From the NCBI GenBank assembly GCA_934271065.1, contig CAKQQQ010000002.1, positions 310,001 to 374,000 of the forward strand: a stretch of 64,000 bases of DNA. Direction: 5' to 3'. Positions 8,069-15,766 of this stretch are shown here, piece after piece. Within the stretch, counting starts at the first letter, position 1, and each line of letters starts with the position of its first letter. Under the pieces are notes generated by a model. It saw only the letters and a list, made by a program, of their open reading frames with translations. It was not told the origin of the DNA and made no database searches. The translations under genes and the position numbers were made by a program. This stretch comes from an uncultured Clostridia bacterium. Lineage in GTDB: Bacteria > Bacillota > Clostridia > Christensenellales > Borkfalkiaceae.

Positions 8069-8887
8069 ATGTATAGTTTAAACAGTAATATCTTCCCCGA
8101 CATCAATAAAGAAGACGCGATCGTTCAGCTTACCGACCGCGGAGACAGATACTACCACTCGCACGATTTCTACGAGATTTTCTACGTTACAAGCGGCTCT
8201 ATCCGCCACAGTTTAAACAACGAAACCGAAAATTTAACCATCGGCGACATGCGTTTTCTTCGCCCCGGCGACATTCACTGCTTTTTGCGGGAAAAAACCG
8301 ACGTCTGCACCCACAGAGACATAGCCATAACAGTTTCTCTATACGAGAAAATATCAAAATTTTTCTGCTATTCGCCGAGTTCGGGCTTCTCTTCGCCGAT
8401 AAAATCCAAGCTTGATTTAAAGCTTGTGAATGAGCTGGAAACGTCTCTTCAGAAGATAAACGAACATAAACCGCATAAAAGCCCGGAATTTTATTTCGCC
8501 GTCGCCGAACTATTTAAGGCGTTTTTCTTCGTTGAAAATACTCATAAGAGCAATAAAAACGCGCCCGAATGGATAATAAACCTAATATCCAGACTCGAGC
8601 GCCCCGAAGAATTTTGCAGAGACGTAAACGAAATTTTCAGCGAATATAATTATTCTAAGGAATATATTTGCCGCACTTTCAAGAAAACGACAGGCAAAAC
8701 GCTTACAGAATACTTAAATCAGAAGAAACTTTCGCTTGCGTCGATTCTCATTCAGAACACCAACGAATCGATCGAATCTATCTGCTATAAATGCGGCTAT
8801 AACAACATTACTTACTTCTACCGCACTTTTAAGGCAACGTTCAACAAAACCCCGCACGAATTCCGCAAAATCAATCCAACCGACTAA
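8069..8887 (+). CDS. AraC-family transcriptional regulator, cupin sensor
   Basis: 272 residues. The N-terminal cupin (RYYHSHDFYEIFYVTSG, then LRPGDIHCF) has the His pattern of the AraC-binding/cupin_2 sensor. Residues ~175-270 are the double helix-turn-helix, with FSEYNYSKEYICRTFKKTTG as first recognition region and CGYNNITYFYRTFKATFNKTPHEF as the typical second one. It ends 4 bp from the convergently transcribed GH78 gene, so it probably controls rhamnoside use. No operator in the rhamnosidase promoter could be assigned. Confidence 0.9.
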   Translation: MYSLNSNIFPDINKEDAIVQLTDRGDRYYHSHDFYEIFYVTSGSIRHSLNNETENLTIGDMRFLRPGDIHCFLREKTDVCTHRDIAITVSLYEKISKFFCYSPSSGFSSPIKSKLDLKLVNELETSLQKINEHKPHKSPEFYFAVAELFKAFFFVENTHKSNKNAPEWIINLISRLERPEEFCRDVNEIFSEYNYSKEYICRTFKKTTGKTLTEYLNQKKLSLASILIQNTNESIESICYKCGYNNITYFYRTFKATFNKTPHEFRKINPTD

Positions 8888-8891
8888 CCGA

Positions 8892-11528
8892 CTAAATTTT
8901 ACTCGTCTGTTTTTTGCAGATGATCGTATGTTTTCCGCCTTTCAACGCTATTTTTCCGTTCGGCATTTCTCCGTCGATTTCCGCTATTATATAATTTATC
9001 GGCGAAACAAACTCCGCGCCGCCGAGATAAGGAACGGTCAATTCAAAGCGAATTTCATCAGCTTCGATTTCGTATCCGCAGGCATAAAGTCCGCTTGCGG
9101 AATTATATTCCCCGTACACTTTTTTAAGCCTTTCGTCCACATAAGGCTTAAACAAAACAGACGTAAATCCCTCGCCATTGACACCTATATTTATGCCGAT
9201 AATCGACTTATACACCCACGAAACCACCGCGCCGTACGCATAGTGGTTCAGGCTGTTCATCTCTCCCGCTCGTATAGAGCCGCTCGGTAAAATCGAATCC
9301 CAACGTTCCCAGACGGTTGTTGCGCCCATATTTACCGCGTACAGCCAACTCGGCAATTCTTCGCGAAGCAAAAGGGTGTAAGCCGTTTTTGCGTAACCCG
9401 CTTTCGTAAGCGCGCCGAGAAGAAACGCCGTGCCGATAAATCCCGTGGAAAGTTTATATCCGTTTTCGGCAATTTTTTCGTTAAGTCTTTTGCCGGCGGA
9501 TTTTACGTCCGCAAGCCCGAATTCGATAGCCAGGGCGTAAGCCGTTTGCGTATCGTTAGCGATTATACCGTTTCTCGAAACGTATTTTTTGTTGATCGCG
9601 GCGAGAATTTCCGCCGCCAATCTTTCATATTTCTCGCCTTCCTGCTTCTCGCCGACGATTTTTGCGGCTTTTGCCGTTAAAGCAGCCGCATTGTAATAAT
9701 ATGCGGTCGCTATAAATCCCGTATCGGTAAGTCCGCGTTTGTCGTTTTTGTCGTGATTATCGAGCGCGAGCCAGTCGCCGAATTGAAACCCGTAGTCGCG
9801 GATGCGTTTTCCGCCGCGGTTTTCGTCCGAAAGAAGCAGAAATTCCGTCCATAACTTCATATTCGGATAGTTTTTCTTCAATTCTTCCTTATCTCCCGTG
9901 AACTTATAGAGATTCCAAGGAATTATAACCGCCGCGTCGCCCCACCCCGCGGACGTTCTATCGAGCATGAAATCGTTGTCGTCGACAGGTTTTACCCCTT
10001 CGCAGAGTTCTTCGCGGGCATAAAAACAATCGGGTACGACGAACGGGCACGCCCCGCCGTAGCGGAGTTGTTCTTGCCGCATATTTTCGAGATACTTCGA
10101 ATAAAAAGCCGCGCAATCGGCGTTAAACAAAGCCGTTTCCGAAAAGACCTGCGCGTCGCCCGTCCAGCCGAAACGCTCGTCGCGTTGCGGACAATCCATA
10201 GGTATATCCAAAAAATTGTCTTTTTGGCTGTTGAATACGTTCTCGATAAATTTGTTTAACTTTTCGTTCGAAGTTTCGATTCTCCCCGTTTGAACCACAT
10301 CCGATCGAACGGAAACGCCGACGAAATTATCGAGCGTTTTTTTATCGATTTTTGCCCCTTCGACTTTAACGTATCTGAACCCGAAAAATGTAAAATGCGG
10401 GCGTATAAGTCGATTATCGCCGTCGGAAGTGTAACGATAGGTTGATTTGGCGGTGCGTAAATTATCGCGATAAAAATTTCCGTTTTGCAAAATTTCGCCG
10501 TAGGTTAAAGTAAGTTTTTCCCCGCGCGTTAAAAAATCGGAAATTTCAACCCAACCCGTTATTTCCTTGCCGAAGTCAAGCACGGTTTCGCCGTTCAACG
10601 TTTTTATAAGCGTTGCTTTATATCTTTCCTTTGCGGTTACGCGCGGACTTATTCTCGATATTATTTTCGCTTTCGGCTTTTCGGCAAATCTTGCCATAGT
10701 GCCGTTCATTACGATTTCGGGGTAAACTCTGCCGTTTTCGTCAAAAATTTCTTTGCGCGCGTCGTAAATCTCTCCGTCGTAAATTTCGGAAAAAATAACG
10801 GGGGATTGAATTTCTTTCCATTTTTCGTCGGTCGTAAGAACCGTATTCCCGTCCGAAACAATCTCCGCCGAAAGTATAAAACCTTTACCGAACGCGCCTA
10901 TGCCGTTTACGCCGTTCGTCGGATACCTGCCGCCGTGCCAGCCGTTACCGCATAAAACGGCGATTTCGTTCTCTCCGTCGCAAAGGTACTTTGAAATATC
11001 GTAAGTTTGATATTGCAGAATATAACGATAATCGTCGCAATAAGGAGTAAAATATTCGTCGCCGACTTTTTTGCCGTTTATATACGCTTCGTAAAGCCCG
11101 AGCGCGGTTATGTAAAGGCGGGCGTTCACGGCGGACTTTGCGGTAAATTTACGATAGAAAGCCGTCGATTCCGTATTCTCGGTCGCCGTAGTTATAAACG
11201 GAATATCCCATTCGGAGTTTTTTCTTCCGCATTCGAAAAACGATTGTCCGCTTGCGTTTTCGCCTTTGTCGTTTGTGAGCGTAACTCGCCAGAAATACTT
11301 AATTCCGCCCGAAAAATCGTATGGCAAACGAAACGCGTTCGGGCTTATATCGCTCGAAGTTTCGGAAAAAAAGATATTTTTGAACGTTTCGTCCGTAGCA
11401 ACGTCGATTCTTGCGCTTTTTATTTCTCCGTAGCCTTTGCCTTCGACCTTAAAAGAAAAAACAGGATTAAGTGTACTTATCCCGAGCGGTTCGAAAAGTC
11501 TGTTTACCTGTAAATTTGTTATTTTCAT
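8892..11528 (-). CDS. GH78 alpha-L-rhamnosidase
   Basis: 878 residues, the normal size for the multi-domain family. Order: N-terminal beta domains (PVFSFKVEG...FWRVTL), the Bac_rhamnosid_N domain (residues ~125-290, with YITALGLYEAYINGKKVG and VLCGNGWHGGRY), a linker beta domain, then the (alpha/alpha)6 catalytic barrel. The barrel carries CPQRDERFGWTGDAQ at about 443-457, which holds the conserved acidic residues including the general acid, and NSLNHYAYGAV near 758. A C-terminal beta domain closes the protein. It hydrolyses terminal alpha-L-rhamnose from pectin side chains or plant glycosides. No signal peptide, so probably intracellular. The ATG has no obvious SD; a TGGTATAAT extended -10 lies about 38 nt upstream. 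Confidence 0.93.
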   Translation of the reverse strand: MKITNLQVNRLFEPLGISTLNPVFSFKVEGKGYGEIKSARIDVATDETFKNIFFSETSSDISPNAFRLPYDFSGGIKYFWRVTLTNDKGENASGQSFFECGRKNSEWDIPFITTATENTESTAFYRKFTAKSAVNARLYITALGLYEAYINGKKVGDEYFTPYCDDYRYILQYQTYDISKYLCDGENEIAVLCGNGWHGGRYPTNGVNGIGAFGKGFILSAEIVSDGNTVLTTDEKWKEIQSPVIFSEIYDGEIYDARKEIFDENGRVYPEIVMNGTMARFAEKPKAKIISRISPRVTAKERYKATLIKTLNGETVLDFGKEITGWVEISDFLTRGEKLTLTYGEILQNGNFYRDNLRTAKSTYRYTSDGDNRLIRPHFTFFGFRYVKVEGAKIDKKTLDNFVGVSVRSDVVQTGRIETSNEKLNKFIENVFNSQKDNFLDIPMDCPQRDERFGWTGDAQVFSETALFNADCAAFYSKYLENMRQEQLRYGGACPFVVPDCFYAREELCEGVKPVDDNDFMLDRTSAGWGDAAVIIPWNLYKFTGDKEELKKNYPNMKLWTEFLLLSDENRGGKRIRDYGFQFGDWLALDNHDKNDKRGLTDTGFIATAYYYNAAALTAKAAKIVGEKQEGEKYERLAAEILAAINKKYVSRNGIIANDTQTAYALAIEFGLADVKSAGKRLNEKIAENGYKLSTGFIGTAFLLGALTKAGYAKTAYTLLLREELPSWLYAVNMGATTVWERWDSILPSGSIRAGEMNSLNHYAYGAVVSWVYKSIIGINIGVNGEGFTSVLFKPYVDERLKKVYGEYNSASGLYACGYEIEADEIRFELTVPYLGGAEFVSPINYIIAEIDGEMPNGKIALKGGKHTIICKKQTSKI

Positions 11529-11565
11529 CGATTTAATGCCGAATTCCGTATAATACTTCCCATAA

Positions 11566-11571
11566 ATTATA
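11566..11571 (-). promoter_or_regulatory. Extended -10 (TGgTATAAT) of the GH78 gene
   Basis: On the minus strand TATAAT is preceded by TG at the extended position, 38 nt before the rhamnosidase ATG. The -35 is poor, as expected for an activator-dependent or extended -10 promoter. Confidence 0.4.
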
Positions 11572-11619
11572 CCACGAATACGGATGTTTAACCATATACA
11601 AGGTTGAACTATTACTACA

Positions 11620-11897
11620 TTACGTTGACCGACTTGTAACGCCGGTCGCCACTTCTTTTTTTGCGAAAATAATTTTACATTGATTTGACGGCTTAATTCG
11701 ACACTTTAATTTTTCTTGTCCATTTGCGCAAATTACATTATCTGTCACAGCAAATTTACCGCTATACTTCCCTTGTTCCGCAATTCCCGAATCAGCCTTT
11801 TTTCTAACGCTTCCGCGCCGAGCCATTTCCATCTACGCCATTTTGAACGTCGCGTGAGTAATGATCGCCGGGTGATTGTCCCTTATCAGGTACTTAG
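11620..11897 (-). pseudogene. Large serine recombinase fragment (minus strand)
   Basis: The minus frame reads KYLIRDNHPAIITHATF, then an in-frame TAG (11835-11833), then EMARRGSVRKKADSG and AEQGKYSGKFAVTDNVIC. This is the recognisable linker and start of the zinc-ribbon region of transposon-type serine recombinases (typically HPAIIS..F..VQ.E..RR, then GKYS.KYALS.L..C..CG). The first CxxCG has already decayed (CANGQ) and the rest is gone. The catalytic resolvase domain is absent. Confidence 0.6.
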
Positions 11898-11900
11898 CCG

Positions 11901-12029
11901 AGCGACACATACGAAACCGAGCAAGCCGGTCTGAAAGAACGGATTAAAACGTTGAAGTCGGAAATTGCGAAAGCGAAAAAAGACGACGATAAAATTCTCG
12001 ATTTTATGATGCTTATTTACAAGGATTGA
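11901..12029 (+). pseudogene. Serine recombinase coiled-coil fragment (plus strand)
   Basis: 43 codons on the plus strand read SDTYETEQAGLKERIKTLKS and continue through a Lys-rich segment to ILDFMMLIYKD and a TGA. This is the coiled-coil/DUF4368 style end of large serine recombinases (DYE.EQ..L..RI..L). It abuts the minus-strand recombinase fragment head to head at about 11897-11901, so pieces of the same kind of gene now face in opposite directions. It has no start codon and is not a gene. Confidence 0.5.
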
Positions 12030-12051
12030 AACCGACAAACAGCAAGAGAAA

Positions 12052-12074
12052 AGGCGTGGCATTACGCCACGCCT
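12052..12074 (-). terminator. Terminator hairpin after the uxuAB-type operon
   Basis: Perfect 9-bp stem AGGCGTGGC/GCCACGCCT with a 5-nt loop. On the minus strand it is followed by TTTTCTCTT, 87 nt after the SDR stop codon. Confidence 0.6.
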
Positions 12075-12160
12075 GACTCTGAACCTTGCGCCTTTACCTG
12101 AAATTCCCTATGGGAACTGCAGTAACGCCGTCCGTATTTCTTTTTTTTATTTTAGGTTCG

Positions 12161-12991
12161 TTATACGCCGGAATAGGCGGAAAAACCGCCGTCGACGGGA
12201 ATGACCGTGCCGGTGACGAAACCGCTGGCGGAGTCGTCTACAAGCCAGAACAAACAACCTATCAGATCGTCGATTTCGCCGAACTTGCGCATCGGCGTAG
12301 CCGCGAGAATTTTCTCCGTTCTCGCCGTGGGCTTGCCGTTTTCGTCAAACAAAAGCCCCCTGTTCTGGTTGGTTACGAAAAATCCCGGCGCGATCGCGTT
12401 GCAACGGATATTGCACGGCGCGAAATGCACCGCAAGCCATTGCGTGAAGTTGCTTACGCCCGCTTTCGCCGCAGAGTACGCGGGGATCTTGGTAAGCGGA
12501 CGGTACGCATTCATAGACGATACGTTTATTATGTTTCCGCCCGTCTTTACCATATCTTCCGCAAAGACCTGCGTCACTAAAAACGCCGAAGTTATATTAA
12601 GGTCGAAAACGAATTTAAGCCCGCTTTCTTCAAGCGCGAAAAAGTCCTTTACGCCCGTGGTATCGGGAAACATATACTCGTTGTCGCAGGTCGCTTTCGG
12701 ATTGTTTCCGCCCGCGCCATTTATAAGCACGTCGATTTTACCGAAAGCGTTTTTAACCGTTCTATACGCTTCTTTTATGCTCTCTTTGTCAAGGCAGTTA
12801 CAGCGTACGGCAAGCGCGTTTTCGCCTATTTCGCAGGCGATTTTTTCGGCGGCGTCGTAATTTATGTCGAGCAGAGCGACGTTCGCGCCCTGAGACGCGA
12901 GAGCCCTTGCGAACTCGCCGCAGATTATTCCGCCCGCGCCCGTTACGACAACCGTTTTCCCTTTTAAGTCTATTTTGAAAGGCAGTTTCAT
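12161..12991 (-). CDS. SDR oxidoreductase, probable D-fructuronate reductase partner of UxuA
   Basis: 276 residues from MKLPFKIDLKGK, with AGGAG 8 nt upstream; the longer in-frame start at 13105 lies inside uxuA and lacks support. Rossmann motif TGAGGIICGEFA near residue 19, NGAGG, and the catalytic Ser...Tyr-x3-Lys (SSMNAYRP, then YSAAKAG) mark a classical short-chain dehydrogenase. The C-terminal GFVTGTVIPVDGGFSAYSGV is typical of the SDR that in many Clostridia and Bacteroidetes replaces UxuB, converting fructuronate to mannonate with NAD(P)H. The ATG overlaps the uxuA stop (ATGA), so the two are translationally coupled. Class is certain; substrate follows from the operon. Confidence 0.85.
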   Translation of the reverse strand: MKLPFKIDLKGKTVVVTGAGGIICGEFARALASQGANVALLDINYDAAEKIACEIGENALAVRCNCLDKESIKEAYRTVKNAFGKIDVLINGAGGNNPKATCDNEYMFPDTTGVKDFFALEESGLKFVFDLNITSAFLVTQVFAEDMVKTGGNIINVSSMNAYRPLTKIPAYSAAKAGVSNFTQWLAVHFAPCNIRCNAIAPGFFVTNQNRGLLFDENGKPTARTEKILAATPMRKFGEIDDLIGCLFWLVDDSASGFVTGTVIPVDGGFSAYSGV

Positions 12992-14037
12992 AATTTTTTC
13001 TCCTTTGTCAGGTCCTTTTCTACCGCTTCGAACACGCCCTGCAAATACGCCGCGCCCAAAGCCCTGTCGAACAAGCCGTAACCCGGTTTGGCGTCTTCGC
13101 CCCATATGTTTCTGCCGTGATCGGGACGCAGATACCCGTCAAAACCGTTTTCGACGAGCGCGCGGACTATCTCGTAAATATCGACGTTGCCCGCCGCGGT
13201 CTGATGCCCGTTCTCGTAAAAGTCGGTATCGGAAGTGTATTTCAACTGCCTTAAATGCGCGAAGTATATTCTGTCGGCATACTTAGCCGCCATCTTCGGC
13301 AAATCGTTAAATCTGCCCGCGCCGAGACTGCCCGTACAGAAAGTTATTCCGTTACGCTTATTCGGCACGGCGGCAAACAGTCTGTCGTAGTCTTCTTCTC
13401 TGCCGACTATTCTCGGCAACCCGAATATGTCCCACGGCGGATCGTCGGGATGAATAGCCATATTTATATCCGCTTCTTCGCACGCGGGCATTATCGCGTT
13501 AAGAAAATATACGAGATTGTCGAAGAGTTTTTCGTGAGTCATTCCGTCGTAGGCTTTCAGCAGCCCGTTCAATTCGTCGGGGGTATAACTCTCGTCCCAA
13601 CCGGGCAGACGCAGATTGCGTTTGTCGAGTTTTTTGAAGTCTTCTTCGCTATACGAAAGCGACGTCGAGCCGTCGGCATGTTTATAGTATAAATTCGTTC
13701 TGAACCAGTCGAAAACGGGCATAAAGTTATAGCAAACGCACTTCACGCCTATTTTGCCGCAGTTGAGTATATTCTGCTTATAAGCCGCGATATACTTATC
13801 GCGCGTCGGCAAACCGAGTTTTATATCTTCGTGGACGGGAATACTCTCTATAACTTCGGTTTCAAGCCCCGCCGCGGCGGCAAGGTCTTTCAGCCTTTGC
13901 AGTTTTTCCACGCTCCATACTCCGCCGACGGGCTCGTCGTAAACCGCGGTTACCACGCCCGTCATACCCTGAATCTGTTTGATATAATTCAGGGGGATAC
14001 AGTCTTTTTCGCCGTACCAGCGAAAAGTCATTTTCAT
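12988..14037 (-). CDS. uxuA: Mannonate dehydratase
   Basis: 349 residues, normal for UxuA, a Mn/Fe-dependent TIM-barrel enzyme that dehydrates D-mannonate to 2-keto-3-deoxygluconate in hexuronate catabolism. Visible signatures are FRWYGEKDCIPL at the N-terminus, CYNFMPVFDWFRT near residue 105, AIHPDDPPWDIFG near 195 (metal-binding His), FCTGSLGAG, FAHLRQL and YLRPDHGRNIWGE near 305 (metal-binding Asp/His). GGAG lies 10 nt before the ATG. It is followed by the coupled SDR gene. Pectin or glucuronide breakdown would supply the substrate, which agrees with the GH127 and GH78 genes nearby. Confidence 0.95.
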   Translation of the reverse strand: MKMTFRWYGEKDCIPLNYIKQIQGMTGVVTAVYDEPVGGVWSVEKLQRLKDLAAAAGLETEVIESIPVHEDIKLGLPTRDKYIAAYKQNILNCGKIGVKCVCYNFMPVFDWFRTNLYYKHADGSTSLSYSEEDFKKLDKRNLRLPGWDESYTPDELNGLLKAYDGMTHEKLFDNLVYFLNAIMPACEEADINMAIHPDDPPWDIFGLPRIVGREEDYDRLFAAVPNKRNGITFCTGSLGAGRFNDLPKMAAKYADRIYFAHLRQLKYTSDTDFYENGHQTAAGNVDIYEIVRALVENGFDGYLRPDHGRNIWGEDAKPGYGLFDRALGAAYLQGVFEAVEKDLTKEKKL

Positions 14038-14049
14038 ACGACACTTCTC

Positions 14050-14097
14050 CGTTCGTTTTTTTTAATTATACAACGAACGCGAAAAAAAATCAACGGT
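14050..14097 (-). promoter_or_regulatory. uxuA promoter with a flanking inverted repeat (candidate operator)
   Basis: On the minus strand TTGATT and TATAAT are 17 bp apart, the -10 falling at about 14070-14065. The -10 is bracketed by an 8-bp inverted repeat, CGTTCGTT (14050-14057) and AACGAACG (14072-14079), spaced 14 bp, which suits a dimeric repressor. The -35 lies inside the cls terminator stem. Confidence 0.45.
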
Positions 14098-14115
14098 TGT
14101 CACGCCGTCGATTTT
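14082..14115 (-). terminator. Rho-independent terminator of cls
   Basis: Minus-strand hairpin AAAATCgACGG/CCGTtGATTTT (one internal mismatch) followed by a T-tract, 36 nt after the cls stop codon. Confidence 0.7.
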
Positions 14116-14150
14116 CTTTTTTTGACTACGTTTATTAAAATTTTTCGTTT

Positions 14151-15692
14151 TCAGAAAAGCGGAGCGAACGGCATCATTATAACCTTCGCTATCTTTTCGT
14201 ACCATTTCAGCCTGAGCGACTTCTTGTCCGCTACGACGCATTGATTATCGAAGAGATATTCGAAGTCGTCCGAGATCCGTTTTAACGCTATCGGATCGGT
14301 AAATACCACGCCGCACTCGAAATGATGCACCATAGAACGGTAATCAAGGTTTACCGTGCCGCAGAACGCCAGCGTTCCGTCGCAGACGAGAGTTTTGGAA
14401 TGGATAAATCCGTCGCGGTAAAAATAGATTTTTACGCCCGCTTTCATCAGTTCGGAAGCGTAATGCCGCGTGAGAATATACACCGTTTTTTTATCGGGGT
14501 TCTGCGGAATTATAAGCCTTACGTCCACTCCGCGCCGAGCGGCGTTCGCAAGCGCGTCGCGTATGCCGTTATCCGCAACGAGATACGGGCAACCGACGAA
14601 AATACTCTTTTTCGCGCCGTAAATAGCGTTCATAAACGTCATTTCGGCGATATGTTCGTAAGTTATCGGCGCGGGGGAATCGCCGAACGGCATCATAAAC
14701 CCGCGATTTTCGTAAACTTCGTGATCGGTACGGATATAGTCTTCTTCCTTGATCTGCGCCATTCCGCTGACGTTGAATATCTGCGTGAAAAGCCGCACGA
14801 AACTGTCTACCGCCCTGCCTTCTATCTTAACGCCGCTGTCAAGCCATCTGCCGAACGGGTGCGTTACGTTTATATACTCGTCCGCGATATTGACGCCGCC
14901 CGTAAACGCGGTTTTGCCGTCTATTACGGCAATCTTTCTATGGTCGCGGTTATTGTGGATAATGGACACGACGGGTATGAATTTATTGAATTTGCGCGCG
15001 TCTATGCCTTCTTTGCGGAGTTTTTTGTAAAAACCCGACGCGACTTTGGTAACGCTGCCCACGTCGTCGTATACGAGACAGACTTTTACCCCGTTTTTCG
15101 CCTTATCGACGAGTATTTCGTGTACGGCGTTCCACATTTCGCCTTCTTCCACGATAAAGTATTCGAGAAAGATATATTCCTTTGCCGAGCGCAGACTTTT
15201 AAGCAGTTCTTCAAAATACGTCTCGCCGCTTACGAGATATTCGGCTTTGGAATCGTCGTACGCGGGCAAGGAAGTCACGCCGCGAAGGTACTTGAAAATT
15301 CCCGACCATTGCGGTTCTTTCTCTTCGAGTTCGGCGACAACGCGTTCCTGATCGTAGCGTTCGTCGGTATTCTCGCAATACACGGCGGTAAACTTTCTGC
15401 GAAGCCGTCTGCCGAGCCGCAGGTTGCCGAACGTAAGATAACACATCGCGCCGGCGAACGGAAACAGCAGACAGACTATAACCCACGGTAATTTATATAC
15501 CGCGGGGCTGTCTTTGTTGATGATATGAACGAGCAAAGCAACGCTTACGACGTAGGTTGCGAGCGTTCCCCATCGCCATAGCGACGTCAGTTCGTAAAAC
15601 AACGCCCACAACGCTGCCGCCTGTAAAACGATAGCGAGCGCGATAACGGTAAACCTTGAAAAAAGTAATCTTTTACTGCGTTTTTTCTTCAT
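14151..15692 (-). CDS. cls: Cardiolipin synthase
   Basis: 513 residues, the full length for bacterial Cls, which joins two phosphatidylglycerol molecules into cardiolipin at the membrane. Two or three hydrophobic segments occupy residues ~12-90 (including WVIVCLLFPFAGAMCYL). Two phospholipase-D HKD motifs follow: HRKIAVID with TGGVN near residue 255, and HSKTLVCD with GTVNLDYRS near 430. No SD is visible before the ATG. A strong hairpin (15713-15743) separates it from htpG. The C-terminus (RLKWYEKIAKVIMMPFAPLF) is typical of the family. Confidence 0.93.
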   Translation of the reverse strand: MKKKRSKRLLFSRFTVIALAIVLQAAALWALFYELTSLWRWGTLATYVVSVALLVHIINKDSPAVYKLPWVIVCLLFPFAGAMCYLTFGNLRLGRRLRRKFTAVYCENTDERYDQERVVAELEEKEPQWSGIFKYLRGVTSLPAYDDSKAEYLVSGETYFEELLKSLRSAKEYIFLEYFIVEEGEMWNAVHEILVDKAKNGVKVCLVYDDVGSVTKVASGFYKKLRKEGIDARKFNKFIPVVSIIHNNRDHRKIAVIDGKTAFTGGVNIADEYINVTHPFGRWLDSGVKIEGRAVDSFVRLFTQIFNVSGMAQIKEEDYIRTDHEVYENRGFMMPFGDSPAPITYEHIAEMTFMNAIYGAKKSIFVGCPYLVADNGIRDALANAARRGVDVRLIIPQNPDKKTVYILTRHYASELMKAGVKIYFYRDGFIHSKTLVCDGTLAFCGTVNLDYRSMVHHFECGVVFTDPIALKRISDDFEYLFDNQCVVADKKSLRLKWYEKIAKVIMMPFAPLF

Positions 15693-15712
15693 ATAATCGT
15701 GGGTTTCTTTAA

Positions 15713-15743
15713 GCGGCGGCTTCGGACGAGCCGAAGCCGCCGC
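15713..15743 (-). terminator. 13-bp hairpin between htpG and cls
   Basis: Perfect 13-bp GC-rich stem with loop ACGAG. The T-run is weak (TTAAAGAAA on the minus strand), so termination may be partial; it lies 24 nt after the htpG stop and 21 nt before the cls ATG. Confidence 0.5.
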
Positions 15744-15766
15744 GCTGTTACTGGTAATTGCCTGTA

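Noticed and set aside
11716..11934. 72-codon plus ORF in the recombinase remnant region
   Set aside because: It is the antisense of the recognisable minus-strand recombinase codons.
14953..14961. Perfect DnaA box TGTGGATAA
   Set aside because: A single copy inside the cls coding sequence, with no cluster of further boxes; expected by chance.
14322..15491. Long plus-strand ORF (389 codons) opposite cls, and similar long ORFs opposite htpG (16289-17326), dnaA (26009-27037), mnmG and clpB
   Set aside because: They are antisense shadows caused by codon bias; they have no ribosome sites and no recognisable domains, while the opposite strand encodes clear families.
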